From: Sinorhizobium sp. RAC02
Lineage (GTDB): Bacteria > Pseudomonadota > Alphaproteobacteria > Rhizobiales > Rhizobiaceae
Length of the DNA: 64,000 nucleotides
Direction of reading: 5' to 3'
Assembly: GCF_001713395.1 (NCBI RefSeq)
Contig: NZ_CP016452.1
Coordinates: 62,001-126,000, forward strand
The notes below the pieces were generated by a model. That model did not search any database. It saw only the letters and a program-made list of their open reading frames with translations, and had not been told where the DNA came from. Each line of letters starts with the position of its first letter. The stretch's first letter is position 1. The position numbers and the translations under genes are program-made. Of the stretch, positions 33,512-41,685 are shown one piece after another.

Positions 33512-34475
33512 CGGCGGGGGTCAGCAGGTTACCGACGACGGGGATGACCTTGGCCGGCGGCTCAGTGCCGGCGGCCAGGTAGTTATAGAGCAGCACGCTT
33601 GCATCCAGAGCCTGCTGGTAAGGCGCCTGGTCGAGCAGTCCGACCATCTCGCCGGTCTTGAGATACTGCATGTTGTCAGGCGTATGGTCGAAGCCGACGA
33701 CACCAACCTTCCCGGTCAGGCCGAGGTCCTTGACGGCCTTCGCCGCGCCGAACGGGCCACCCGCCGTGACATAGACCATCGACAGATCGGGATTGGACGT
33801 CATCATGTCCTGAACGAGCGAATAGGCCTCTTCCGCCTTGTCCTTGTTCTCGAACGGGCCGACGATCTGGATATCTGGCGCATTGGCCTTCAGATAGTCG
33901 ACAGCACCGTTCATGCGCTGGGTGTGCTGAGTGGCGCCGAAATAGCCAGTGATCACGCCGAGCTTGCCCTTGCCGTTCATCTTTTCCTGGATGAACTTGC
34001 CGATCTGCTCGCCAGCGGACGTCGCATCCTGGCCGATGAAGGCGAGGCGCTCGGAGGGAGCGGCCCCTTCCGCGACGATGTTGAAGACCGGCACGCCGGC
34101 TTCCGTCGCCTCGTTGATGATGCGGGCCGTGCCGTCGAAGATCGGAACGACCACGATGCCGTTATACTGCTTGGCCAGCGCGCCCTCGATACCGGCGACG
34201 ACCGCTTCGGCCGAAAGCTCGTTGCCGAGATCGACGAAATCGACCGTAGCGTTGAAACCCTTCAGATAGTCGTTGGCGGCCTTGGCGCCGTCGGTCACCG
34301 GGGTCCAGAACGGATTGTTCTGGAATGACAGGAAGGCAATCTTGATCGGCCCCTTCGTGTTTTCGGCGGCGGCGACCGTGCCGCCCTTCGGCGGTTCCGC
34401 CGCGTTCGCCACGGAAAATACCGATGCGACACCGAATGCGGCCGCAGCCGTCAATTTCGTGATTTTTCTGATCAT
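33501..34475 (-). CDS. Sugar ABC transporter substrate-binding protein, RbsB-like
   Basis: The 324-residue periplasmic protein has a Sec signal (IRKITKLTAAAAFGVASVFS, cleaved after VANA). The mature protein has the pentose-binding fold: IAFLSFQNNPFWTPVTDGAK, YNGIVVVPIFDGTARIINEA, GVPVFNIVAEG, and VGVVGFDHTPDNMQYLKTGE. Start 34475 has GGAGGAG 8 bases upstream. It delivers a sugar to the permease encoded just upstream in the operon. Confidence 0.93.
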   Translation of the reverse strand: MIRKITKLTAAAAFGVASVFSVANAAEPPKGGTVAAAENTKGPIKIAFLSFQNNPFWTPVTDGAKAANDYLKGFNATVDFVDLGNELSAEAVVAGIEGALAKQYNGIVVVPIFDGTARIINEATEAGVPVFNIVAEGAAPSERLAFIGQDATSAGEQIGKFIQEKMNGKGKLGVITGYFGATQHTQRMNGAVDYLKANAPDIQIVGPFENKDKAEEAYSLVQDMMTSNPDLSMVYVTAGGPFGAAKAVKDLGLTGKVGVVGFDHTPDNMQYLKTGEMVGLLDQAPYQQALDASVLLYNYLAAGTEPPAKVIPVVGNLLTPADAK

Positions 34476-34498
34476 GTTCATCTCCTCCACTGGGTTGA

Positions 34499-35455
34499 TC
34501 AATCGTCTTCGCTGCCGCGCTGCAGGCCGTCCAACGCCACGGCGAAGATGATCACCAACCCCTTGGTGACGACCTGCCAGTAGGCGGAAATGCCGAGCAG
34601 CACGAAAGCATTGTTGAGCAGCGCCATCAGCAGCGCGCCGATGACGACGCCCGCAATCGAGCCCCGACCGCCGCTGAGCGCCGTGCCGCCGAGGATGACT
34701 GCGGCGATAACGTCGAGTTCGTAGCCGACGCCGAGATTGGGATCAGCGCTTGCCAGGTTGCCGGACAGGATGATTCCGCCGAGACCGGCCAGTAGGCCGC
34801 AGAAGGCGAAAATGAAGAGGCGCGTCGCCTTCAGATCGACGCCTGCGAGGCGCGACGCCTTCGGATTGTCGCCGATCGCGTAAATCTCGCGGCCGCGCAC
34901 CGTGCGCACGGAAAAGACATGCACGACGACGGCCAGAACAATCATCAGCAGGAAGGAGACCGGGATGCCGGCGATGCGGCCCGCGCCGACGAATTCGGCA
35001 AAGCCGCCCATCGGAACCGGAATGCCGCCCGTCATCAGGAGCGCGATACCGCGCGCGACCGACAGGGTGCCGAGCGTGGCGATGAACGGATTGATCTTCA
35101 GCCGCGTATAGAGCAGGCCGTTGACGATGCCGCAGCCGAGGCCGGTGAGAAGACCCGCGATGAGGCCGACGCTTTCCAGCCCCGTATCCCTGATGACGAC
35201 GGCCGCGACCACGGCAGAAAGGCCGATGACCGAACCGACCGACAGATCGATGCCGCGGCCGATGATGACCAGCGCCTGGCCGAGCGCCACGATGGCGACG
35301 ACCGACGCCTGCCTGCCGATGTTCAAAAGATTGCGCGGCGCGAGAAAATACTCGCTTGCAAAGGAAAGATAGGCGGCGACTACGAAAAGCATCAGGAGAA
35401 CCGATGCTTCGCGGTGGCGCCCGAGACGCTTGAGCGTGGAAAGTCCCGTATTCAT
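34499..35455 (-). CDS. Sugar ABC transporter permease, RbsC-like
   Basis: The 318-residue inner-membrane protein has about nine helices and the RbsC landmarks GQALVIIGRGIDLSVGSVIG and GRGSIAGVVIGALLMALLNN, plus the ATPase-contact loop GREIYAIGDNPKASRLAGVD. It forms the channel for the importer with the 513-aa ATPase. TAGGAGCG precedes the ATG. Confidence 0.94.
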   Translation of the reverse strand: MNTGLSTLKRLGRHREASVLLMLFVVAAYLSFASEYFLAPRNLLNIGRQASVVAIVALGQALVIIGRGIDLSVGSVIGLSAVVAAVVIRDTGLESVGLIAGLLTGLGCGIVNGLLYTRLKINPFIATLGTLSVARGIALLMTGGIPVPMGGFAEFVGAGRIAGIPVSFLLMIVLAVVVHVFSVRTVRGREIYAIGDNPKASRLAGVDLKATRLFIFAFCGLLAGLGGIILSGNLASADPNLGVGYELDVIAAVILGGTALSGGRGSIAGVVIGALLMALLNNAFVLLGISAYWQVVTKGLVIIFAVALDGLQRGSEDD

Positions 35456-35464
35456 GGCGCGCTC

Positions 35465-36235
35465 CTATCGCCGCCGGAAGACCGGCGGGCGCTTCTCCTT
35501 GAAGGCCTGGCGGCCTTCCTGGGCGTCGGCGGTCGCAAAGCAGATCGTCTGGAGGTCGCGCTCGTATTCGACAGCCTTTTCATGTGGCATCGAGGCTGCG
35601 GCCTTGAGGTTGAGCTTGGCGGTTTCCGCCGCGATCGGCGCGCGGGAGGCGATCGTTTCCGCGATGGCCCGTGCCCGCGGCAGCAGGTCCTCGGAACTCA
35701 CCACATCGCTGACGAGGCCCCATTGCTGCGCCTTGTCCGCGCTGACGGGATCGCCCGTCATGATCATCAATGCCGCATTCGACGGGCCGATCGAATGTGC
35801 GAGGCCTGCCGCCATGCCACCGCCACCGATCCAGCCGAGCTTGATTTCGGGCGCGGCGAACTGCGCGTTGGACGAGGCGATGCGAATGTCGCAGGCCATG
35901 GCCGTTTCGAGCCCGCCGCCGAAGGCATAACCGTTGACGGCGGCGATCGTCGGCTTCAGCAGCGCGTGAATGGCATCGCAATAGTCCTCGCGGTTGCGGA
36001 ACTGCCAGGGCGTCTCGTAAGTATCCAGTTCGCGGATATCGGAGCCCGCACAGAACGCGCGCGTGCCGGCACCCGTCAGGATGACGCAGCGGATCGTGTC
36101 ACTGTCGTTGCATTCCTCGACCGCCGCCACGATGGCCTCGGCCATTTCGGGCGTGACGGCGTTCAGCTTGGCCGGGCGGTTCAGGGTGATCGTCGCGATC
36201 GCGCCGTCCACCTCGAAAATGATCTCCTCCGTCAT
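35465..36235 (-). CDS. Enoyl-CoA hydratase/isomerase family protein
   Basis: The 256-residue crotonase-fold protein has ATITLNRPAKLNAVTPEMAE, the first oxyanion segment AFCAGSDIRELD, and the second KPTIAAVNGYAFGGGLETAM. The Glu usually used for hydration (residue near 117) lies in GGGLETAMACDI, and GWIGGGGMAAGLAH is in the second catalytic region. AGGAGACGAC precedes the ATG. Its place among sugar-transport genes, beside a CoA-transferase, is unusual and suggests a CoA-ester intermediate. Confidence 0.92.
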   Translation of the reverse strand: MTEEIIFEVDGAIATITLNRPAKLNAVTPEMAEAIVAAVEECNDSDTIRCVILTGAGTRAFCAGSDIRELDTYETPWQFRNREDYCDAIHALLKPTIAAVNGYAFGGGLETAMACDIRIASSNAQFAAPEIKLGWIGGGGMAAGLAHSIGPSNAALMIMTGDPVSADKAQQWGLVSDVVSSEDLLPRARAIAETIASRAPIAAETAKLNLKAAASMPHEKAVEYERDLQTICFATADAQEGRQAFKEKRPPVFRRR

Positions 36236-36243
36236 GTCGTCTC

Positions 36244-37392
36244 CTATCGCTCCTCACCGCCACGCCTGTGGGCGCGGTAGAGGTCCTGCAGTTGGGCGAG
36301 CACGCTCGCGGCCGCCGCGTTTGTTTCGAATGCGTCGCGCAAGAGCGCGGATGCCTTGCTCTGGAAGGCGATGTAGCCTTCATGGCGCGGGCGCACGTAA
36401 GCCACCTCGATTGTCTCCGCCGTCTGACGGTAGAAGCCGTTCCAGCGCCGGTTGACGCCATTGTCGAACCAGGCCTCCCGCCGCGAAGGCTGGCCGTCAT
36501 GGGCGGGAATGAAATTGATCTGCGCGTCACGGCTCATCAGCCAGAGCAGATGCGCCTTCAGTTCCGGGCTTGGATCGCAACGCTTCGAGATGCCGATGCC
36601 GGTTCCGCCGAGCGTGGAGCCGGGGCGACCGCCCGCGACACGGCGCGGCGCATTCGCAAAGGCGACCGGCTTTCCGACATCGGGCGCCGAGTAGTTCACA
36701 TAGCCATAGACGAGCGGGCACAGCACCACGTCATCAGACGCGGCCATATGGCCGAGAATGCCGATCGGGTTCTTTTCCCTGACGACACGCGGGCTGCGCG
36801 ACGCCAGTTCCGCCATCAGGTCATAGACCGCAGTCCCGGCTTCTGCGGAGATCAGGACATCCGGGTCCGCTTCGGCCGGCGGCTCGCCATAGGCGGCGGC
36901 AATCGACAGGAAACTCAGGGCCGCATGCGGCCCTGCCAGCGACAGGGCGACCTTGCTGGTACGGCGGGAAAGATCGGCAACGGCCGCCCAGGTCTCCAGT
37001 GCGGCGCCTTCGACGAGATCGGCGCGCAGCGCCATTACCTGTGTCGCAGCATCCAGCGGCAATGCCCAATGCTGGCCGGCATAGCGATAGCTCGACAGGG
37101 ACGGACCGATGCTTTCGGCGGCAAGCGCCTCGACCACATCGGCACCGAACACGCTTTCGAGCGATTGCAGGCATTCACCGCCGACCGCTTCGCCGACATG
37201 CGGATGGTCGAGGACGACGAGATCGTAACGCGCGCAGAGGTCGGCGATCGGATGCGACTCGAACCCTTCGAGCGGCTGCTTTTCCCATTGGATATCGAGG
37301 CCGGCCGCGATGACCTCGTCCCGCTTTGCGGCTGCGGCGAGTGCGTTGAACCCGCGCGGATGTTCCCAGGTCAGTGCCTTGATCGTCGCCAT
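36244..37392 (-). CDS. Solute-binding-like protein without signal peptide
   Basis: The 382-residue protein resembles family-1 ABC binding proteins: FNALAAAAKRDEVIAAGLDI, YDLVVLDHPHVGEA, HWALPLDAATQVMALRADLV, and GGRPGSTLGGTGIGISKRCD followed by LLWLMSRDAQ. It starts MATIKALTWEHPRGFNAL with no hydrophobic leader, so it should stay in the cytoplasm. It lies 2 bases after the CoA-transferase stop and 8 bases before the hydratase, between two CoA enzymes. It may be a binding or carrier partner, or a new enzyme on this fold. Confidence 0.75.
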   Translation of the reverse strand: MATIKALTWEHPRGFNALAAAAKRDEVIAAGLDIQWEKQPLEGFESHPIADLCARYDLVVLDHPHVGEAVGGECLQSLESVFGADVVEALAAESIGPSLSSYRYAGQHWALPLDAATQVMALRADLVEGAALETWAAVADLSRRTSKVALSLAGPHAALSFLSIAAAYGEPPAEADPDVLISAEAGTAVYDLMAELASRSPRVVREKNPIGILGHMAASDDVVLCPLVYGYVNYSAPDVGKPVAFANAPRRVAGGRPGSTLGGTGIGISKRCDPSPELKAHLLWLMSRDAQINFIPAHDGQPSRREAWFDNGVNRRWNGFYRQTAETIEVAYVRPRHEGYIAFQSKASALLRDAFETNAAAASVLAQLQDLYRAHRRGGEER

Positions 37393-37394
37393 GG

Positions 37395-38588
37395 TCAGAT
37401 CGTTCCCGTCGCGACGGCGCCATTCGCCACGAGCGCGGCGATCGCCGCATCGTCGTAGCCGGCCTCCTTCAGCAGTTCGTGCGTGTGCTGGCCGGTAACG
37501 GGCGCGCCCCGCTCGACGGTGGACGGGGTTTTAGAAAACTTGATCGGGAAGCCCGGCGTCTTGACCCGGCCTTCCGTCGGATGGTCGTAATCGACGAAGG
37601 TGCCGTTGTGCTTGATCTGCTCGTCCTCGACGAGATCGGCATAGCCGTAGACCGGGCCGCACCAGATATCGGCGGCGCGCAGCAATTCGAGCCACTCGGC
37701 CGAGGACCGGGCCTTCAGCCGGTCGCGGGTCTTGGCGAAAATTTCGTCGCGCCGTGCCCAGCTATCGACCTCGTCGTCCATCGTCAGGAAACTGTCTTCA
37801 CCGATCACCTCACCCAGCGTTTTCAGCTTCGGGAAGGCGACGATGATAAAACCGTCGCTGGTGGCGAAGGCGCCGTAGGGTGCGCGGATGTAGACATGGG
37901 CATGCGGCTCGGCGGAGCGTTGCTGCGGTTTGCCGCCCACCGTGAAGACCGAAAGCTCCTGCATCTGGATCGTCGTGATGGCATCCAGCATGTTGACCTG
38001 CACAAGCTGGCCCTCACCGGTCCGTTCACGATGAAACAGTGCGGCAAGCGCGCCTTCGAAGGCCGTATAAGCTGTGATCGCATCAACGAGATACTGACCG
38101 GCGGCCGTCGGCGGCTCGCCCTCACGGCCGGCCGACAGCATGGCGCCGGACATACCTTGGAGAACGAGATCCTGTCCCGGACGGTTCACATAGGGGCCGT
38201 CTTCGCCATAGCCCGACATCGACACATAGACGAGTCGCGGATTGATCTTCGACAGCGTTTCGTAATCGACGCCGAGGCGCTTGGCGACGCCGGGACGATA
38301 GTTCTGCAGGAAGACGTCAGCCGTCTTCACGAGATCCAGCAAGACCTTCTTGCCGTCGTCCGACTTGAGGTCGACGGCAAGCGAACGCTTGTTTCGATTG
38401 AGCGACAAAAACGAGACGTTGACGCGATTACCGCCAGCGCCGCCGGCCGCGACATGGCGTTGCCATTCACCCGTCGTCGGCTCGACCTTTACCACGTCCG
38501 CCCCCAGATCGCCAAGCCGCTGGGCCGCAAACGGTCCCGCCATGGCGATAGAGCAATCCAGAACTCTGATACCCGACAAAACACCCAT
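37395..38588 (-). CDS. CaiB/BaiF-type CoA-transferase (family III)
   Basis: The 397-residue protein has IRVLDCSIAMAGPFAAQRLG, DLGADVVKVEPTTGEWQRH, the family stretch LNRNKRSLAVDLKSDDGKK, and catalytic Asp in RPGQDLVLQGMSG. It moves CoA between carboxylic acids by a covalent Asp-CoA intermediate. It is the first gene of leftward operon A, behind two LacI-type palindromes. GGAGAG lies 9 bases before the ATG. Its acid substrate is unknown. Confidence 0.93.
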   Translation of the reverse strand: MGVLSGIRVLDCSIAMAGPFAAQRLGDLGADVVKVEPTTGEWQRHVAAGGAGGNRVNVSFLSLNRNKRSLAVDLKSDDGKKVLLDLVKTADVFLQNYRPGVAKRLGVDYETLSKINPRLVYVSMSGYGEDGPYVNRPGQDLVLQGMSGAMLSAGREGEPPTAAGQYLVDAITAYTAFEGALAALFHRERTGEGQLVQVNMLDAITTIQMQELSVFTVGGKPQQRSAEPHAHVYIRAPYGAFATSDGFIIVAFPKLKTLGEVIGEDSFLTMDDEVDSWARRDEIFAKTRDRLKARSSAEWLELLRAADIWCGPVYGYADLVEDEQIKHNGTFVDYDHPTEGRVKTPGFPIKFSKTPSTVERGAPVTGQHTHELLKEAGYDDAAIAALVANGAVATGTI

Positions 38589-38656
38589 ATTCGGTCGCTC
38601 TCCTGCAAGTCTTTAAGTTGGCGGGAACTTAGCGGATAAATTTGGCCTGTCCAGAG

Positions 38657-38740
38657 TGAGCGCTAACTATTTTTGAATTGCGCCGGCAAAATTATCGCAT
38701 CATAATCGCAGTTATCAAGCGCGACCTAATGAGCGCTAAC
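38657..38740. promoter_or_regulatory. Paired LacI-type operators between operons A and B
   Basis: TGAGCGCTAAC occurs at 38657-38667 and 38730-38740, 73 bases apart (about seven helical turns). The core AGCGCT is palindromic, as expected for LacI/GalR operators. The two sites sit in the 238-base gap between divergent operons starting at 38588 and 38827. A single repressor could loop this DNA and control both. Confidence 0.7.
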
Positions 38741-38826
38741 TTTGACATTGACCAACGGATACATGATGAATAGATAATTCATTGGTAAAGGTGGAGCGGC
38801 CCAAGTGCCGCTGGAGGAGGAAATCA

Positions 38827-40023
38827 ATGAAGACGTTTCAATCAGGCTTTCGCCTGAGCTTGCTTGCCGCCGCGCTGCTTTCGTCGGCCGCAGTACCCGC
38901 ATACTCAGACGCCCGGTCCGATGCATTGCAGGCTCTGCCGGAAAACGTGCGTGCGCTCTACACCGACGCCGTCGATGTGGCGCAGGGCGCACTCGCCGAC
39001 TTCAAAGCACCAGCCAAGCCGTGGCGCTGGTGCCATTCGGAATCCTATATGGGCAATCCCTGGCGCGTGACCTTCAATGACGAGCTCGCCCGTCTCGTCA
39101 ACGGCGCCAAGGAAGCCGGCGACGTCTCGGAGTTCATCGTTTCCGACTCCAACGGCGACGCCACGCAGCAGATCTCGCAGATCCGCTCCTTCATCGAACG
39201 CGGCTGCTCGGTCATCACAACGATTGCCGGCTCCTCGACGGCGCTCAATGCCGTCATCGAAGACGCGCAGAAGGCAGGCATTCCCGTCATCACGTCCGCA
39301 GGCGCGGTGACGACGCCCGCTGCCATCAATGTCATGCACAACCAGAACCTCTGGGGCTACCAGATGGGCAAGGGCATAGCCGAGGCACTGCCCAATGGCG
39401 GCACCATCCTTCAGGTCGAAGGCATTTCCGGTCACCCGCTGGTGCAGCAGGAAAATGCAGGCCTCGACAAGGCCGTTGCCGAAAGCGGCAATCTGACGAT
39501 TGCCCGCAAGGTGAGCGGCGAATGGACCGGCACGACCACCAAGTCCGCCGTTCTGCAGGCGCTGGCAACGACGCCGCAGCAGATCGATGCGGTGTGGTCC
39601 ACCGGCAGCGAGGCCCGCTTCATTGCCGAGGCCTTTCAGCAGGCCGGCCGGCCTCTCCCGCTGATCGCAGGCTCCATTTCGGGCGATGCGCTCGGCTTCT
39701 GGCACGAAAACCAGGACACCTTTAAATTCTACGGCGGCGAGGTCTCGCCGCATGTTGCCGCGCAGAACGCGTTCCGCGTCGCCCTGCGCATCATCGAAGG
39801 CCAGAAGCCGATCGTGAACACGATCATCGCCCCGATGCCCACCATCACGCAGGCCGACCTGCCGACCTGGTACAAGGACTGCATGAAGCCGGATTCGGCC
39901 GCGATCTTCCCGATCCCGCCGCAGGACCCGTTCTCGGAAGAGCTGCTCAACGGCTATTTCTCGAGCGGCCAGGCTACGCCGCTCTACGATTTCGCCAAGG
40001 TCCCTGCCTCCTGCGCGAAGTAA
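38827..40023 (+). CDS. Sugar ABC transporter substrate-binding protein
   Basis: The 398-residue periplasmic protein has a Sec signal (FRLSLLAAALLSSAAVPAYS). It has the type I periplasmic fold: SYMGNPWRVTFNDELARLVN, FIVSDSNGDATQQISQIRSF, VITTIAGSSTALNAVIEDAQ, IPVITSAGAVTT. It is longer than RbsB, and its tail has PIPPQDPFSEELLNGYF, like the larger sugar-binding proteins of rhizobial CUT2 systems. GGAGGAAATCA precedes the ATG at 38827. A perfect 13-bp hairpin follows the stop. Confidence 0.93.
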   Translation: MKTFQSGFRLSLLAAALLSSAAVPAYSDARSDALQALPENVRALYTDAVDVAQGALADFKAPAKPWRWCHSESYMGNPWRVTFNDELARLVNGAKEAGDVSEFIVSDSNGDATQQISQIRSFIERGCSVITTIAGSSTALNAVIEDAQKAGIPVITSAGAVTTPAAINVMHNQNLWGYQMGKGIAEALPNGGTILQVEGISGHPLVQQENAGLDKAVAESGNLTIARKVSGEWTGTTTKSAVLQALATTPQQIDAVWSTGSEARFIAEAFQQAGRPLPLIAGSISGDALGFWHENQDTFKFYGGEVSPHVAAQNAFRVALRIIEGQKPIVNTIIAPMPTITQADLPTWYKDCMKPDSAAIFPIPPQDPFSEELLNGYFSSGQATPLYDFAKVPASCAK

Positions 40024-40035
40024 TCGCCTGTGCGA

Positions 40036-40065
40036 GGACCACCGCCGGATGCCCGGCGGTGGTCC
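40036..40065 (+). promoter_or_regulatory. Intercistronic hairpin after binding-protein gene
   Basis: GGACCACCGCCGG (40036-40048) pairs perfectly with CCGGCGGTGGTCC (40053-40065) across ATGC. There is no T-run, so it is more likely a stabilising or attenuating stem that keeps binding-protein mRNA above that of downstream genes. Confidence 0.65.
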
Positions 40066-40097
40066 CGCCGCGTTCGGCAATGAGAAGGCTGCTGTGA

Positions 40098-40931
40098 ATG
40101 CTTGCTACGACACATCCGCAATCCGGACTGGCGGTCGCGACGTCCCGGATCCATCGCGTCGTCGCCGAGAACGGCGGGGCAACGCCCCATCGCGGGGGCA
40201 GCGTCGAGCTCTCGGTCAGCCACCTGACCAAGCGCTATGGCGAGACGTTGGCCCTCAGCGACGCATCCGTAACGTTCACGGCCGGCATCCACACGATCCT
40301 TGGCGAGAACGGCTCCGGCAAGAGCACAATGCTCAAGATCCTCTCCGGCGTCGTTGCGCAAAGCGAGGGCACCGTTTCCCTGAACGGTCTCGCGATCAAC
40401 CCGCGCACGCCGCGCGACATGCACGATCTCGGCCTTTCCACGGTCTTCCAGGAAGTGCTGATCGCGCCACATCGCACGGTTATCGAAAACATCTTTCTCG
40501 GTTATGACGGCCCGCTCAAGCGGCGGATCGCGAAATCCGCGCGCGCGCCGCTCGCCCAGGCGCTGCTTGCCGAAATCTCGCGCTTCCCCATTCCGTTGTC
40601 GGCGCCAGCCGGCGAACTGCCGCTTGCCTGCCAGCAACTCATCGTTCTCGCCCGCGCCCTCGTCCGCCTGCCGTCCATCCTGTTGCTCGACGAGGCGACG
40701 GCCGCCCTCGACTATGCCGACCGCGATCTCGTCTTCAATGCGATCGAAAACTATGCGGCTGCCGGGAACATCGTCATCTTCATTTCGCACCGTCTTGAAG
40801 AGGTGCGCCGTCTGTCCGACCGCGTCACCGTGCTCAGAAGCGGACACATCGTCGAAACGCTCGAGCGGGACGGCATTACCGCCGAGAGGCTCCTGAAGCT
40901 CATGGCCCCGGAGGCGGCGATCCATGCCTGA
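40098..40931 (+). CDS. Sugar ABC ATPase, N-terminal-half subunit of split RbsA
   Basis: The 277-residue protein matches only the first half of RbsA. It has Walker A GENGSGKST, ITTVFQE-like Q-loop (LSTVFQEVLIAPHRTV), a degenerate signature APAGELPLACQQLIVLARAL, Walker B ILLLDEATAALD and switch His in IVIFISHRLEEV. The first 30 residues are a poorly conserved extension. Its stop lies 8 bases inside the next gene, which encodes the second half. The two products probably form a heterodimer. Confidence 0.9.
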   Translation: MLATTHPQSGLAVATSRIHRVVAENGGATPHRGGSVELSVSHLTKRYGETLALSDASVTFTAGIHTILGENGSGKSTMLKILSGVVAQSEGTVSLNGLAINPRTPRDMHDLGLSTVFQEVLIAPHRTVIENIFLGYDGPLKRRIAKSARAPLAQALLAEISRFPIPLSAPAGELPLACQQLIVLARALVRLPSILLLDEATAALDYADRDLVFNAIENYAAAGNIVIFISHRLEEVRRLSDRVTVLRSGHIVETLERDGITAERLLKLMAPEAAIHA

Positions 40932-41685
40932 CGACACCACCCTTCTGCGCTACGACAACCTCGTCCTCGCGCCCGGAAGGGCGCCGCTGTCCGGTGCCAT
41001 CCGTGCCGGCGAGATCACCGGCATCGCGGGCCTCGAAGGCCATGGGCAGGAGCAATTCCTGTTGGCACTGGCCGGCCTCGGCCGGATCCGCGAAGGCGCG
41101 ATTACCGTCGAGACGACAGATCGCGGCCCGCTCGGCTATCGCGATCACTACGAAGCGGCGCGGCACGGCGTTGTCTTTCTGCCGCGCGACCGGCGGGCGA
41201 CCGGCATTTTCCCCGTGCTCTCCGTGCTGGACAATTTCGCAATACCGTCCATGCCGCGTTTTTCACTGGCCGGCATTCTAAACCGCAAGCGCCTGAAGGA
41301 CGAACTCGCCGCCTATACGGACTTCCTGTCGATCCGCTATCCCTCGGCCGATGCACCGATTTCAGCACTCAGCGGCGGAAACCAGCAGAAGGTACTGCTG
41401 GCGCGCCTGCTCGCGCTCAAGCCGCGCGTCATGCTGCTCAACGACCCGACGCGCGGTGTCGATCTTAACACGCGCCTGAAATTCTACGAAGCATTCCGCA
41501 AGCTTGCGGCCGAAAACGGCATCGCCCTTGTCATCCTCTCCAGCGAGATCGAGGAAATCCTCACGCTTTGCGACACGGTCTCGATCTTCCGGGATTTCGA
41601 ATGCAGCACGGTTCTCGACCGCGCCTCCATGTCGATGGACCGCGTCATGGCCGCCATGTTCGGCCAGGAAGGAGCACAGGCATGA
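40924..41685 (+). CDS. Sugar ABC ATPase, C-terminal-half subunit of split RbsA
   Basis: The 253-residue protein matches the second half of RbsA. It has IRAGEITGIAGLEGHGQEQF in place of Walker A (also degenerate in RbsA C-domains), VVFLPRDRRATGIFPVLSVL, signature LSGGNQQKVLLARLLALKPR, and Walker B VMLLNDPTRGVDLN, with Asn where the family usually has Asp/Glu neighbours. It overlaps the first-half gene by 8 bases. Paired subunits instead of a fused ATPase are uncommon for this transporter class. Confidence 0.9.
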   Translation: MPDDTTLLRYDNLVLAPGRAPLSGAIRAGEITGIAGLEGHGQEQFLLALAGLGRIREGAITVETTDRGPLGYRDHYEAARHGVVFLPRDRRATGIFPVLSVLDNFAIPSMPRFSLAGILNRKRLKDELAAYTDFLSIRYPSADAPISALSGGNQQKVLLARLLALKPRVMLLNDPTRGVDLNTRLKFYEAFRKLAAENGIALVILSSEIEEILTLCDTVSIFRDFECSTVLDRASMSMDRVMAAMFGQEGAQA

